A stretch of 64,000 nt of DNA from Saccharobesus litoralis. GTDB taxonomy: Bacteria; Pseudomonadota; Gammaproteobacteria; Enterobacterales; Alteromonadaceae. This document shows positions 17,834-27,034 of this stretch, piece by piece; positions within the stretch are counted from its first letter, which is position 1; each line of letters begins with the position of its first letter. The stretch spans positions 62,001 through 126,000 of the forward strand of contig NZ_CP026604.1 in assembly GCF_003063625.1 (NCBI RefSeq). Reading direction: 5' to 3'. Both the position numbers and the translations under genes were made by a program. Under the pieces are notes generated by a model. The model was not told the origin of the DNA. It did no database searches and worked only from the letters and a program-made list of their open reading frames with translations.

Positions 17834-18725
17834 CCTGAGCCACTAATTGCTGATTCACCGGTGTCTTTATCGCTAATTCTTGGCCTTTTTTGACTATATA
17901 TCCGTTGATATAGTCAATTTCAGTACGGCGTTTGTTATATACATCTCGGTTCATGGATGAGAAGTTTTCACCCGTTGCTTTGGCTACTTCTAGTACGGTA
18001 CTTAATAACGTATTGAAATCAAAGTCTAAATGTATAGCGTGAGTGATCTGGCAAAATTCATTTAGAATATCGTTAATTAACTCATAATAGTGCTTATCTA
18101 ACACAGAGCGGTTTTGTTGTTGATTAAGCGCGGTGATCGGATTAATACAAGCATTGATGGCCAGCTTTTGCCAAAGGCGGTATTCAATGTTTTTTACCTT
18201 TTGGCAGTTGGGTAAGTGTTTTAGCATAGTATCACAATCCGCCAACGTATCAGCCGACAAGGGATCTGACTTTTTGTTAGGAGTCACATCACCATAATAG
18301 ATGGCACCTTGACCGGTATGTATCACATTTGATGCTTGCTTGAGCACACCGTGAGTGACTGAAGCGGCCAGCAACCTTTGTTTAGGACCAAGTAAAGGCG
18401 TTATTTCTTCAATACAGCCCATACCGTTATTAAATAAGATAATATTAGCATTGTTAGCTAATTTAGGTTGTAGGTGCTTAAAAGCTGAATGGATATCGTA
18501 AGCCTTCGTGGGCAGCAGCAAATTGCTTATTTCAACATCAAAATTGTAAGGCTGTGGGTGCAGGTCAACACTGACTTTTTGAGTGTCGATAAAATGAATG
18601 ACTTCAGTTAGACCCTGACGAGTGACCACATTAAGTTTGCATGAGGGCTGACTTAAGTAAAAAGTAAGAAAGCTACCTACTGCTCCTTGTCCGACAATAG
18701 TGCAAGGCGTTGGTTCTTTTGCCAT
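17808..18725 (-). CDS. panE: 2-dehydropantoate 2-reductase family protein
   Basis: 305 residues. The N-terminal Rossmann fold has GQGAVGS (GxGxxG, residues about 13-18) for NADPH. The C-terminal helical domain contains LWQKLAINACINPITAL, with the Lys and Asn residues typical of ketopantoate reductases. The expected reaction is ketopantoate to pantoate in CoA synthesis. The family includes paralogues of other specificity, so the exact substrate is inferred. The start (MAKEPTPCTIVG) lies inside the end of the vanZ-like gene (49-base overlap), suggesting translational coupling; the end overlaps thiL tail to tail. Confidence 0.85.
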   Translation of the reverse strand: MAKEPTPCTIVGQGAVGSFLTFYLSQPSCKLNVVTRQGLTEVIHFIDTQKVSVDLHPQPYNFDVEISNLLLPTKAYDIHSAFKHLQPKLANNANIILFNNGMGCIEEITPLLGPKQRLLAASVTHGVLKQASNVIHTGQGAIYYGDVTPNKKSDPLSADTLADCDTMLKHLPNCQKVKNIEYRLWQKLAINACINPITALNQQQNRSVLDKHYYELINDILNEFCQITHAIHLDFDFNTLLSTVLEVAKATGENFSSMNRDVYNKRRTEIDYINGYIVKKGQELAIKTPVNQQLVAQVKNVENRV

Positions 18726-19054
18726 TTGAATAATTCCAGCGCTCCAATAAATACAATAACCCCCATCACGTCGGCGGCAAAATCAAGCCAACTTCCTGAA
18801 CGATGCGGGACGAATGATTGTGCAATCTCAATCAATCCGCCATAAGCAACAATAGCGGCGCAAGCGATTAAAAAGTAATCTTTCAACGCACGATAAGCAA
18901 GGAAGGTTAATATGAAAAAAATGCCAAAGTGAGCTATTTTATCGAGGTGCGGAATGCCATTCGCAACCTGAGGTACAGTTCGCAAAAAAAGCACGGTAAA
19001 AACAATAATAGCGCAGGCTAAATAGGCAAGATAAAAGGGATTTCGCACAAACAA
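18677..19054 (-). CDS. VanZ-like membrane protein
   Basis: 125 residues with four predicted membrane helices (about 8-25, 42-58, 62-78 and 92-110). Family residues include HLDKIAHFGIFF and the end motif SGSWLDFAADVMGV (VanZ/phosphotransbutyrylase-like family, PF04892). The known members are poorly understood; VanZ itself gives teicoplanin resistance in Gram-positives, but short proteobacterial members are just small membrane proteins. It overlaps the start of panE. Confidence 0.8.
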   Translation of the reverse strand: MFVRNPFYLAYLACAIIVFTVLFLRTVPQVANGIPHLDKIAHFGIFFILTFLAYRALKDYFLIACAAIVAYGGLIEIAQSFVPHRSGSWLDFAADVMGVIVFIGALELFKWQKNQRLALLSDKEQ

Positions 19055-19121
19055 TTCTGAACAGTCAATTTATGGCTATTATGCTGTGCGCGTTACTAAA
19101 AACCAATAGCCGGTTGCCAAT

Positions 19122-21401
19122 TTATGCTGATTGAATGTTATTTTGTTGCAAAAACTGCAATAGATGGTCAGCAGGTAGTGGTCGGCTAAAATAATAGCCT
19201 TGTATTTCATGACAACCCATTTGTTGTAATAGAGTAAGTTGTTCTGATTTTTCAACACCTTCAGCAATTAAGGTTAAGTTTAAATTTTGTCCCAAATCAA
19301 TAATAGTTCTGACTATAGCTTGGTCTTGCTCATTCTGTTCAAGTTGGCGAATAAAAGCTTGGTCAATTTTAAGTTTATCTAATGGAAATTGCTTTAAATA
19401 GCTTAAAGAAGAATATCCGGTACCAAAATCATCGATTGATAACATCACACCAAAGTCTTTTAAGGTTTGCAAAGCGTGGATTGTGTCTTGCTCGTTACCG
19501 AGAATAACGCCCTCTGTTATTTCTAGTTCTATGCTGGACGCGGGGATTTCAGCTAGGTTGATTGCCTGTTTAACTGATGTAATAAAGTCTGGGTGTTGAA
19601 ACTGCCGAGGTGAAATATTGATGGCGACAACTAAGTCGCGGTAGCCTTTATCAAACAATTGGCTGCAAAAAAGGCAAGCTTCCATTAGTATCCAGCGACC
19701 CAAATCAATAATTTGCCCAGTCTGCTCGGCTAGCGGTATGAAATCTGCGGGTGATACCCAATTACCATGATTATTCCAGCGAATAAGCGTTTCCATGCCA
19801 ATAATTCGTCTGGCTTGTATATCAAATTGCGGCTGAAAATTAAGCTGTAAGTTGTGGTCTTCTATTGCTTTGTCTAAATCACGCTGCAATTTTAAGCGGT
19901 ATTCTAGCTGTTCACCCAGCCGGTCAGTGTAAAATACAAAGGTGCTATGTGGTTTTTGTATGGCTTCATCTAACGCGGCGCGAACGTGTTTTAATAAAGC
20001 ATGCTTGTCGTGACCATGATTAGGGTATTGGCAAAAACCAAAATCTAATTCTATTTTTAGTTCACCAAAATCGGTTTCTATTGGTGCTTCCACTTGTTCT
20101 TCTATTTGTTTACATAAATGAGCAAGATAGCCAGCGTCGTGTGTTCCCATGACCAATACGCTAAATACGTTTTGACTGACATGATATAGCTGATGTTCAC
20201 AATTGCATTTTGCTACCGCAGTATTTAAGCGCTGGGCGAATGACTTAACTAAGGCTAGCGATGCTTCCATGCCTTGACCAGCAATAAGCTGGTTAAAGTG
20301 GCGTACTTCAATCATGCCTAGCGCAAATTCAACTTGGCTATCGACAAGCTCCTGTAAAACTTCGAGTAATTTGTAATTATTATTTAGGCCGCTTGCTCTG
20401 TCGTGGTAGGCCTGATATTCCAAACGTTGTTTAGCTAAAACTTGCTGCGTAATATTTTGAATATAAATATCAAACTCTTGTTCATCTTTGTGCCAATGAA
20501 TGTCAGCCAATAGTGTCATATTTGCGACTTGGTATTCGACTTGTCGATACGTACATTGCTCGGCCATCAAACAGGTTAATTTATTTTGATAGTTCACAGG
20601 CAACAATGATGCAGGATGCTGGGTTTGAATTTGTTCTAAAAGGTCATCTGTAGCTGGATTGTGATAGGTTATTTTAAGGTCGCGGCTTAGACTGATCACC
20701 GGATTAGGGTTGGCGATCGGGAATAAACTAAGGCGTTTTCCTTGGGCTGAGGCGACAAAATATCGGCTTAATATTCTGGCCATAACAAAGGCCACAATCA
20801 GTATAAAAAAACTGTAGCTCAGTACCGTAATTAGGCTGGTATCTAATTTAGTTTCATTTTGCGTATAAGCTTGTGCTACCGCTTGACGTATTTCATTTGA
20901 TAACTTATCTAAGCTAGGTAAGGTATTTATTCTTAGCTCTGCTATTTTACTTAAACTCTCACGTGCTAAATCCCAATCAGTTTGAGTTGAAGCCATATTG
21001 TCATGTAATGCATTGGCTTCATGTGCAATTTGTGTAAGTGAGGTATATAAATGGTTGATTTCAGTATTATTGTGAACAAAATGCTGCTTTAAATCTTGTA
21101 ATAATTTCTTATTTTTCTCACTTTGACTCGTAAAATTGTTTTGCCAATTATTAGCCAAATACAGGTAGGGATCATCTGTTGCATAATATTCGTACAATAA
21201 TCTTTCTTGTTCTACCAAATTAGCTGAAAATTGAGCCACTAATTGGTAAACAGGAATTTGTTTATCGACTAACTCTTGTGTGGTCTTTTTTACTTGGCTG
21301 GCCGACCAAAATACAATGTAGGACAAAATTAGCCCCGCCACGACCACAATAGCAAAAACGGTTTGGGTTCGAGCTTTGATTGAGTGAGTAAGCTTTTCCA
21401 T
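19122..21401 (-). CDS. Membrane-bound c-di-GMP phosphodiesterase (degenerate GGDEF plus EAL)
   Basis: 759 residues. Helix near 15-32, a periplasmic helical sensor region about 33-190, second helix about 193-213, a PAS-like region about 225-330, a GGDEF-fold domain about 335-490 and EAL about 505-755. The GGDEF signature is replaced by VSQNVF, so cyclase activity is unlikely. The EAL domain keeps its signature Glu as ETLIRW, and NISPRQF, ELEITEG, DDFGTGYSSL, the Lys in LKIDQAF, EGVE and a late Gln before GYYFSRPLP, so it should hydrolyse c-di-GMP. The degenerate GGDEF may bind GTP as a regulator, as known for such fusions. Confidence 0.9.
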   Translation of the reverse strand: MEKLTHSIKARTQTVFAIVVVAGLILSYIVFWSASQVKKTTQELVDKQIPVYQLVAQFSANLVEQERLLYEYYATDDPYLYLANNWQNNFTSQSEKNKKLLQDLKQHFVHNNTEINHLYTSLTQIAHEANALHDNMASTQTDWDLARESLSKIAELRINTLPSLDKLSNEIRQAVAQAYTQNETKLDTSLITVLSYSFFILIVAFVMARILSRYFVASAQGKRLSLFPIANPNPVISLSRDLKITYHNPATDDLLEQIQTQHPASLLPVNYQNKLTCLMAEQCTYRQVEYQVANMTLLADIHWHKDEQEFDIYIQNITQQVLAKQRLEYQAYHDRASGLNNNYKLLEVLQELVDSQVEFALGMIEVRHFNQLIAGQGMEASLALVKSFAQRLNTAVAKCNCEHQLYHVSQNVFSVLVMGTHDAGYLAHLCKQIEEQVEAPIETDFGELKIELDFGFCQYPNHGHDKHALLKHVRAALDEAIQKPHSTFVFYTDRLGEQLEYRLKLQRDLDKAIEDHNLQLNFQPQFDIQARRIIGMETLIRWNNHGNWVSPADFIPLAEQTGQIIDLGRWILMEACLFCSQLFDKGYRDLVVAINISPRQFQHPDFITSVKQAINLAEIPASSIELEITEGVILGNEQDTIHALQTLKDFGVMLSIDDFGTGYSSLSYLKQFPLDKLKIDQAFIRQLEQNEQDQAIVRTIIDLGQNLNLTLIAEGVEKSEQLTLLQQMGCHEIQGYYFSRPLPADHLLQFLQQNNIQSA

Positions 21402-21636
21402 AAAACCAAATTATCTTTCGTTAACTATCCACTTTAATAGGATAGGATAAGCTAGTTATTTATTGCAGGACGTAGCTAAATTTTCGAGCTCTACTGTACA
21501 TAATTTGCCGAACAAATCGAAGTTTTCAAATTTATTGCTATTTACTCATTTTTAGCTTGATAACTAGGGCGATTAAATGTTAAAAAGCATGGCAAAACTA
21601 TATGTGATTTTCCTAAAGCGAAAACTGCTACACGCA

Positions 21637-21690
21637 ATGAAATATTTACGCCACTTCGGCAACACCCACTACTATTATTTCTATTATTGA
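21637..21690 (+). CDS. Tyr/Phe-rich leader peptide (candidate attenuator) of aroF-tyrA
   Basis: A 17-codon open frame, MKYLRHFGNTHYYYFYY, starting at ATG 21637 and stopping with TGA at 21688-21690. Seven of its last twelve codons or so are Tyr or Phe, with five Tyr and one Phe in the final six. It lies 66 bases before the aroF start, the product of which makes the precursor of Tyr and Phe. This is the classic layout of an amino-acid attenuator leader: ribosome stalling at Tyr/Phe codons would signal aromatic shortage. The start lacks a strong ribosome-binding site, and expression has not been shown. Confidence 0.65.
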   Translation: MKYLRHFGNTHYYYFYY

Positions 21691-21728
21691 TTCGATACTT
21701 TTATCGGATTAGCTTGCACCTGTTTTTT
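21691..21728 (+). promoter_or_regulatory. Candidate attenuator hairpin and T-tract before aroF
   Basis: Directly after the leader stop codon, TTCGATA and TATCGGA (21691-21697/21702-21708) form a 7-bp hairpin (one G-U) with loop CTTT. A run of six T residues follows at 21723-21728, 14 bases after the stem. The spacing is longer than for an ordinary terminator, so alternative foldings with the leader codons should be considered. Confidence 0.4.
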
Positions 21729-21756
21729 ATTTTCTTACTAAATTCCTGGACCAAAC

Positions 21757-22812
21757 ATGTTAAAAGATACGCTAAATAACGTTCACGTTAATGCTGAAGA
21801 AGTCATCATTACGCCGGATGAGCTAAAGAAAGAGTTGCCAATTTCGCAACACGCATTAAATATGATTTCAGAGTCACGCCAAGTCATTTCTGATATTGTA
21901 CATGGTAAAGATCAACGCTTATTAGTGATCAGTGGCCCTTGCTCGATTCACGATGTCGATGCGGCAATTGATTACGCTAAGCGCTTGAAAAAATTACACG
22001 ATGAACTAAAAGATGAAATTTACTTAGTGATGCGTGTTTATTTTGAAAAGCCACGCACAACAGTGGGTTGGAAAGGTTTAATTAACGACCCACACTTAAA
22101 TGATACATTTGATATTGAAGCTGGTTTACGCAAGGCGCGTAAGTTATTAATTGCCATTGCTGAAATGGAATTGCCAATGGCGACAGAAGCGTTAGACCCA
22201 ATTAGCCCGCAGTATCTTGCTGAATTATTCAGCTGGTCAGCTATTGGCGCGCGTACGACTGAATCGCAAACTCACCGTGAAATGGCCAGTGGTTTATCAA
22301 TGCCGGTTGGTTTTAAAAATGGTACTGACGGCAGTTTAGGTACGGCAATCAACGCATTAATGTCTGCCGCATCTGGCCATTCATTTATGGGTATTAATCA
22401 AAATGGTCAAGTGGCTGTTATTTCAACGTCAGGTAACCCAGATGGCCATGTTATTTTACGTGGTGGTAAAAAACCAAATTACCAAGCTGAATTTGTTGCA
22501 GAGTGTGAGCAGTTATTAGACAAAGCAGGTTTACCAAAAGCCATCGTTGTTGATTGTAGCCATGGTAATTCAAGTAAAAATCACGATAACCAACCTTTAG
22601 TTGCACGCGACGTACTTGAGCAGATAGTTGCTGGTAATCAATCTATTATGGGTGTCATGCTAGAAAGCCATATTAATGCGGGCAACCAATCTTCTAATAA
22701 ACCGAAAGAAGAACTTGAGTATGGTGTATCTATTACAGATGCCTGTATCGATTGGCCAACGACTGAAAGCTTGTTGAAAGAGTTTGCAGACACGCTAAAA
22801 AACCGTAAATAG
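21757..22812 (+). CDS. aroF: 3-deoxy-7-phosphoheptulonate (DAHP) synthase, class I
   Basis: 351 residues, the length of AroF/AroG/AroH. Motifs: GPCSIHD, MRVYFEKPRTTVGWKG, the metal-binding Cys region of SGPCS and DCSHGNS, and the C-terminal ITDACI. It condenses phosphoenolpyruvate with erythrose-4-phosphate, the first step of the shikimate pathway. Feedback sensitivity (Tyr, Phe or Trp) cannot be decided safely by eye; the operon with tyrA favours the Tyr-type AroF. tyrA follows after 13 bases. A Tyr/Phe-rich leader peptide lies upstream. CTGGA 7 bases before ATG is a fair ribosome-binding site. Confidence 0.93.
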   Translation: MLKDTLNNVHVNAEEVIITPDELKKELPISQHALNMISESRQVISDIVHGKDQRLLVISGPCSIHDVDAAIDYAKRLKKLHDELKDEIYLVMRVYFEKPRTTVGWKGLINDPHLNDTFDIEAGLRKARKLLIAIAEMELPMATEALDPISPQYLAELFSWSAIGARTTESQTHREMASGLSMPVGFKNGTDGSLGTAINALMSAASGHSFMGINQNGQVAVISTSGNPDGHVILRGGKKPNYQAEFVAECEQLLDKAGLPKAIVVDCSHGNSSKNHDNQPLVARDVLEQIVAGNQSIMGVMLESHINAGNQSSNKPKEELEYGVSITDACIDWPTTESLLKEFADTLKNRK

Positions 22813-22825
22813 ACTTTATTACCTT

Positions 22826-23815
22826 ATGACAGAGCCATTAAAGCAACGTATAGATGAGATCCAACTGCAAATAGAGCGCTTGCGAGCGGAACAATTGCAG
22901 TTGCAGCAAACGCTGCAAGCGAGTCAGACTCATAACCTGAGTGCAGATCCTAAACGTATTGCCGTCATTGGCGGGGCTGGCCGCTTGGGCTCATTGTTTG
23001 TTAAATGGTTCAGAATGTCAGGGCATACTGTCACGGTAGTTGATAAAAACGATTGGGAAAATGTCGGGGCTTTGGTGCAAGGTTGTCAATTAGTTTTGGT
23101 CTCAGTACCAATTAACTTAACTGAACAAACTATTGAACAATTGGCTCCACAATTAGATAGCTCAGTTGTATTGGCTGACGTTACCAGTGTTAAAGTGAAG
23201 CCACTGGATGCCATGCTTAAAGCCCATCCAGGTCCTGTGGTTGGTTTGCACCCTATGTTTGGTCCAGACGTAGAGAATATGGATGATCAAGTTATTGTTC
23301 ATTGTGCCGGCCGCGAACAAGACAAGTATCAATGGTTGTTAGATGAATTTAAGCAGCAAGGGGCGAAACTGCACTGTACGTCGGCTGAGTCACATGACAA
23401 AGCCATGGCTTTTATTCAGGTTATGCGCCACTTTACAACCTTTGTTTATGGCATGCTATTGCAAAGAGAAGCGCCTGAGTTACGCGAACTGATAGCCATC
23501 AGCTCGCCAATATATCGTTTAGAATTGGCTATGGTCGGTCGATTGTTTGCTCAAGACCCGCAGCTTTATGCTGACATCATTTTTGCCAATCAAGATAACT
23601 TTGATTTATTAAGACGTTACATGCAAGCCTACGATAAAGGATTGGAGTTGCTTGATATGGGCTGTAAAGAAGAGTTCAAGCGTGAATTTAATTTAGTCAC
23701 CGATTGGTTTGGAGACTTTGCGGAACACTTTTTAGAAGAAAGCCGAGATTTATTAGAAGCCGCCCACCATACTGTTAAAAAACATAACAGTTTGATTTGG
23801 GAAGGTCAGGAATAA
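22826..23815 (+). CDS. tyrA: Prephenate dehydrogenase, shortened chorismate mutase region
   Basis: 329 residues, about 44 fewer than the 373-residue E. coli chorismate mutase-prephenate dehydrogenase. Residues about 45-320 are the dehydrogenase: IAVIGGAGRLGSLF (NAD-binding), GLHPMFGPD, and AFIQVMRHFTTFVYG with SSPIYRLELAMVGRLFAQDP. The first 40 residues form only one Gln-rich helix (LKQRIDEIQLQIERL) resembling the first helix of AroQ chorismate mutase; the second and third helices with catalytic residues are missing. The stop of aroF 13 bases upstream leaves no room for a longer start. Mutase activity must come from PheA, encoded convergently. Confidence 0.93.
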   Translation: MTEPLKQRIDEIQLQIERLRAEQLQLQQTLQASQTHNLSADPKRIAVIGGAGRLGSLFVKWFRMSGHTVTVVDKNDWENVGALVQGCQLVLVSVPINLTEQTIEQLAPQLDSSVVLADVTSVKVKPLDAMLKAHPGPVVGLHPMFGPDVENMDDQVIVHCAGREQDKYQWLLDEFKQQGAKLHCTSAESHDKAMAFIQVMRHFTTFVYGMLLQREAPELRELIAISSPIYRLELAMVGRLFAQDPQLYADIIFANQDNFDLLRRYMQAYDKGLELLDMGCKEEFKREFNLVTDWFGDFAEHFLEESRDLLEAAHHTVKKHNSLIWEGQE

Positions 23816-23884
23816 ATCAGATAAATCCCATTTTTGCGAGCATTTATGCTTGCAGAGCCTGTGGCTAAAACTCAATAATAAAAA

Positions 23885-23913
23885 AGCCGAGCTGTGATAG
23901 CTCGGCTTTTTTT
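23885..23913. terminator. Bidirectional terminator between tyrA and pheA
   Basis: A perfect 9-bp stem (AGCCGAGCT/AGCTCGGCT) with loop GTGAT lies between the convergent tyrA and pheA. T-runs flank it on both strands (seven on plus, at least six on minus). Confidence 0.9.
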
Positions 23914-23946
23914 GTTTAACTATTTTAAACGGCCTAAATTGCGTTG

Positions 23947-25122
23947 TTATTTTTCTGGCTCGTAACAACCAAGTAGCACCAAATAGTTAGTGATCCGCTC
24001 ATTAAATATATGCCCGAGTGCTTGCTGGAAATTGGCATCATTGGTGTTGGCTAACGCGTCAATATAAAACATTTCTTCATTAGGTTTACCATGGATAGGC
24101 CTTGATTCCAGTTTACATAAATCAATACCATATTCACTAAAGGCCAGTAAGGGCTTAACTAATGCGCCAGGCTCTTGATTAACTGACATGATTAACGATG
24201 TTTTAGCCAAAGATTGTTGTGGCACTTGCAGTTGCTCTTTGGATATGACAATAAAGCGGGTGTGATTATCTTCTTTCTGATTAGCAATGGTATTAACTAA
24301 GGTTTGCAAGCCGTAATATTTACCACCTTGCTCACTGGCAATAACGGCAACTGTCGGGTCTTGCAGTTCGGCCACTTTTTTCATGGCCGCAGATGAACTG
24401 GATAACGCCTCTATGTGCACATCTTCGCTGAGTGTACTTAAAAACTGACTACATTGGGCAATTGGCTGAAAATGGCCATAAATGGTTTTAATATTATCAA
24501 GCGTGGTCGATGTTGTTGTCAGTAAACTATGTTTTACAGCGATACTCTGTTCACCGACAATATGGATCTCTTCTGCATATTTCTGTAATAAGTCATACAC
24601 TTCATTGATACTGCCAGACGAGGTGTTTTCGACCGGTAACATGCCGTAATCTGCCGTCCCCGTTTTAATGGCTTGGAAAATATCATCAAAACCTGCGCAT
24701 CCGACTTCTTCAATTGCGTCAGTGCTACCCAGTTTAGTTTTAAAGTAGGTATTGGTCGCGATATGACTATAAGTGCCTTGGCTACCTAAAAATGCCACTT
24801 TAACTTTATCTTTATGATGCTCAGGGTTGGTGTTTTCAGCTATGTACTGAATTTGCCTATCAACTGAGTCTTCAATAATGGTTCTAAAAATGTCGTTGAG
24901 AAATTTTTCGTCCAGATTAAGAGGTCGGCCTTTCTCTACCAAGTTCTCCATTAACAATTGTTCACGCGCGACGTCGCGAACAGGGCGCAAGTGTTGGATC
25001 TTACTTTTGGCCACTTCAATACTGATCTCGCGACGTCTGGCTAACAAACGTAGTAAGTCTTCATCAAGTTGAGTAATTTCTACTCTCAGGGCGCTTAAAT
25101 CTATCTTTTCTTGGTCTGCCAT
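23947..25122 (-). CDS. pheA: Bifunctional chorismate mutase/prephenate dehydratase
   Basis: 391 residues. AroQ mutase at about 5-95 (LRVEITQLDEDLLRLLARRR and VRDVAREQLL supply catalytic Arg/Lys). Prephenate dehydratase at about 107-285 (GSQGTYSHIA, PVENTSSGSINEVYD). ACT domain at about 297-385 with the Phe-binding GALVKPL and ESRPI motifs, so feedback inhibition by phenylalanine is expected. It makes phenylpyruvate from chorismate. Unlike aroF, no Tyr/Phe-rich leader peptide fits in the 93 bases upstream. Confidence 0.96.
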   Translation of the reverse strand: MADQEKIDLSALRVEITQLDEDLLRLLARRREISIEVAKSKIQHLRPVRDVAREQLLMENLVEKGRPLNLDEKFLNDIFRTIIEDSVDRQIQYIAENTNPEHHKDKVKVAFLGSQGTYSHIATNTYFKTKLGSTDAIEEVGCAGFDDIFQAIKTGTADYGMLPVENTSSGSINEVYDLLQKYAEEIHIVGEQSIAVKHSLLTTTSTTLDNIKTIYGHFQPIAQCSQFLSTLSEDVHIEALSSSSAAMKKVAELQDPTVAVIASEQGGKYYGLQTLVNTIANQKEDNHTRFIVISKEQLQVPQQSLAKTSLIMSVNQEPGALVKPLLAFSEYGIDLCKLESRPIHGKPNEEMFYIDALANTNDANFQQALGHIFNERITNYLVLLGCYEPEK

Positions 25123-25161
25123 TCTTGTTCTGCTTTAATTCTTTTCATTTAGCTGGTACGG

Positions 25162-25189
25162 AGTTTAAAAAATGCCGCTCGACTGTCAA
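25162..25189 (-). promoter_or_regulatory. Candidate pheA promoter
   Basis: On the minus strand TTGACA (25184-25189) is a perfect -35 element; an AT-rich TTTTTAAAC stretch 15-17 bases further carries a weak -10. It lies about 40-65 bases before the pheA ATG, within the short gap after the M61 gene. Confidence 0.4.
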
Positions 25190-25215
25190 GTTCGGCTCGG
25201 TCTAACGACTAACTT

Positions 25216-26982
25216 TTAGTTATTCACCGATACGCGTTTTAACCACTTTTCAGCCGCTTCATTGTTATTTATTTTCAGTTCTAGTTTGTGTTGGCGCGTA
25301 TTTGGCACCACAAAATTTAACTCAATGAGTTCGTCTCGACGAAAAACGTGCAGGGAAATATTTTGCTCAACGTAGATATTGAGTAATTCGTTTAACTGTT
25401 TTTCATCAGTCACTTTTAGACCAGCTACAGCCACTAGTTCATCTTGGGCACTTAATCCTGCTGCAACAAGTGGACTATCATCTAACACAGATTGCACAAA
25501 CAACTTGTCTTGTTTAGATTGCCAGTTAATACCTAAGTCTATATATGTGCTAGTCGGATCAGCTTGCCAGATATAGTCTATACCAAAGTGCTGTAAATAT
25601 TCGTTAATAGGCAAATCCTTGGTGCCCTCAACCCATTCTAGCCAAAGGGGTTCTATATCTAACCCTGCTACGCTTTTAACTTTATCAATAAAGTCTGAAT
25701 ATTGGGTGCCGCTTTTTCCGTTTTTATAGTCTTGCCAATAAGCTTGCATGATCGCTTGCAAGTTACATTGCTGTTGCGTTTCACGCCGAATGTGTAAATC
25801 AAGGCATAATGCAATAACAAAGCCTTTTATATAGTAGCTTACAATGGCATTGCGGGCGTTTTCATCTTGTTTATAAAACTTAGTCCAAGCGTCAAAACTG
25901 GAGTCAGCCACACTTTGCTTAAAACGCCCCGGCGCGTTAAGAAGCCGCTGTATTGCTTTGGATATGGTTGATAAATATTGATTGGCCGAAATGAGTTCAA
26001 CCTGATTTAAAGACCAATCATCAACATATGAGGTAATGCCCTCATAAAACCATAATTGCTTGCTATAGGTTTCAGAACCTAGGTTGGGATCCACAAATTC
26101 TAGTGGTTTTAAACGTTTTACATTCCACGTATGAAAGTATTCGTGGCTGCATAGGCTAAGAAAAGTTTGGTAATTTTCGCTTATTTCGCCACTAGGCGTT
26201 GCATTGGTCGGCAACGTATTGCGACTGCAAAGTAAAGCAGTTGAATTTAAATGTTCTAAACCGCCAAATCCATCACCAACAACGTTAACCATAAACCAGT
26301 ACTCATCAACAGGACAAGTATCTGCAAAATAGTCAATGTGATGTTGGCAAATCGGCGTGAGATCGTTAGCTATTCTATCTAAATCAGCGTTGTGCCGCCC
26401 AGATATGACAACATGGTGTGGGATCCCCGACACATGAAAAGTGACAGTCGAAAAATCAGCCATTTCTACTGGGTAATCCAGTAGCTCTAAGTAATTTAGC
26501 GCTTTAAATTGCCCAAAGTCCCATGATTTTCCTGATAAACGGCTTAAGCCTGTTGCAAGTTGCCAATTGGGCTTGCACTCAGGCTGGCTTATCGTGACAT
26601 ACTGCTCGTTATCGGCAAACTCTTCTACTTTTAGGAATAGGCTTGTGCCGTTGAAAAAACCGCGTTGTCCATCAAGGTAGGCGGTTCGTACTGAGGTGTC
26701 GTAGGCATAGACGCGGTAATTTACGCGATACCCTTGATGATTATTGTCGACAAGCCAAGTTTGTTTATCAAGCCGTTTAAAACCTAGTGGCTGGTCATTT
26801 AAGTCGCTAAAACTTATATCGACAATGTTTTTACAAAAGTCTCTAACCATGTAACTGCCCGGGATCCAACTGGGCAATGACAATAAACTTTTTGCTTGAG
26901 AAGATGTCTCGACAGTTAGCTCAACGAAAAAATAGTGATTATTGGGTTGAGGTAGTGTGATTTTAAAATGCGGAAATCCCAT
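25216..26982 (-). CDS. M61-family metallopeptidase with PDZ domain
   Basis: 588 residues. The zinc site is H280-E281-Y-F-H284 followed by TWNVKRLKP, and a downstream Glu in LWFYEGITSYVDD, the glycyl aminopeptidase (M61) pattern. An N-terminal beta-rich domain (about 1-170) and a C-terminal PDZ-like domain (about 480-560, SPLVAAGLSAQDELVAV) complete the standard layout. No signal peptide is evident, so it is probably cytoplasmic. Known members cleave N-terminal Gly or Ala; the true substrate is not known. It is divergent from the Mpo1-like gene. Confidence 0.9.
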   Translation of the reverse strand: MGFPHFKITLPQPNNHYFFVELTVETSSQAKSLLSLPSWIPGSYMVRDFCKNIVDISFSDLNDQPLGFKRLDKQTWLVDNNHQGYRVNYRVYAYDTSVRTAYLDGQRGFFNGTSLFLKVEEFADNEQYVTISQPECKPNWQLATGLSRLSGKSWDFGQFKALNYLELLDYPVEMADFSTVTFHVSGIPHHVVISGRHNADLDRIANDLTPICQHHIDYFADTCPVDEYWFMVNVVGDGFGGLEHLNSTALLCSRNTLPTNATPSGEISENYQTFLSLCSHEYFHTWNVKRLKPLEFVDPNLGSETYSKQLWFYEGITSYVDDWSLNQVELISANQYLSTISKAIQRLLNAPGRFKQSVADSSFDAWTKFYKQDENARNAIVSYYIKGFVIALCLDLHIRRETQQQCNLQAIMQAYWQDYKNGKSGTQYSDFIDKVKSVAGLDIEPLWLEWVEGTKDLPINEYLQHFGIDYIWQADPTSTYIDLGINWQSKQDKLFVQSVLDDSPLVAAGLSAQDELVAVAGLKVTDEKQLNELLNIYVEQNISLHVFRRDELIELNFVVPNTRQHKLELKINNNEAAEKWLKRVSVNN

Positions 26983-27034
26983 TTTAGGCTTAACCTTAAG
27001 TAACTGGTTTTAATCTAGTTATTATGACGAAAAA

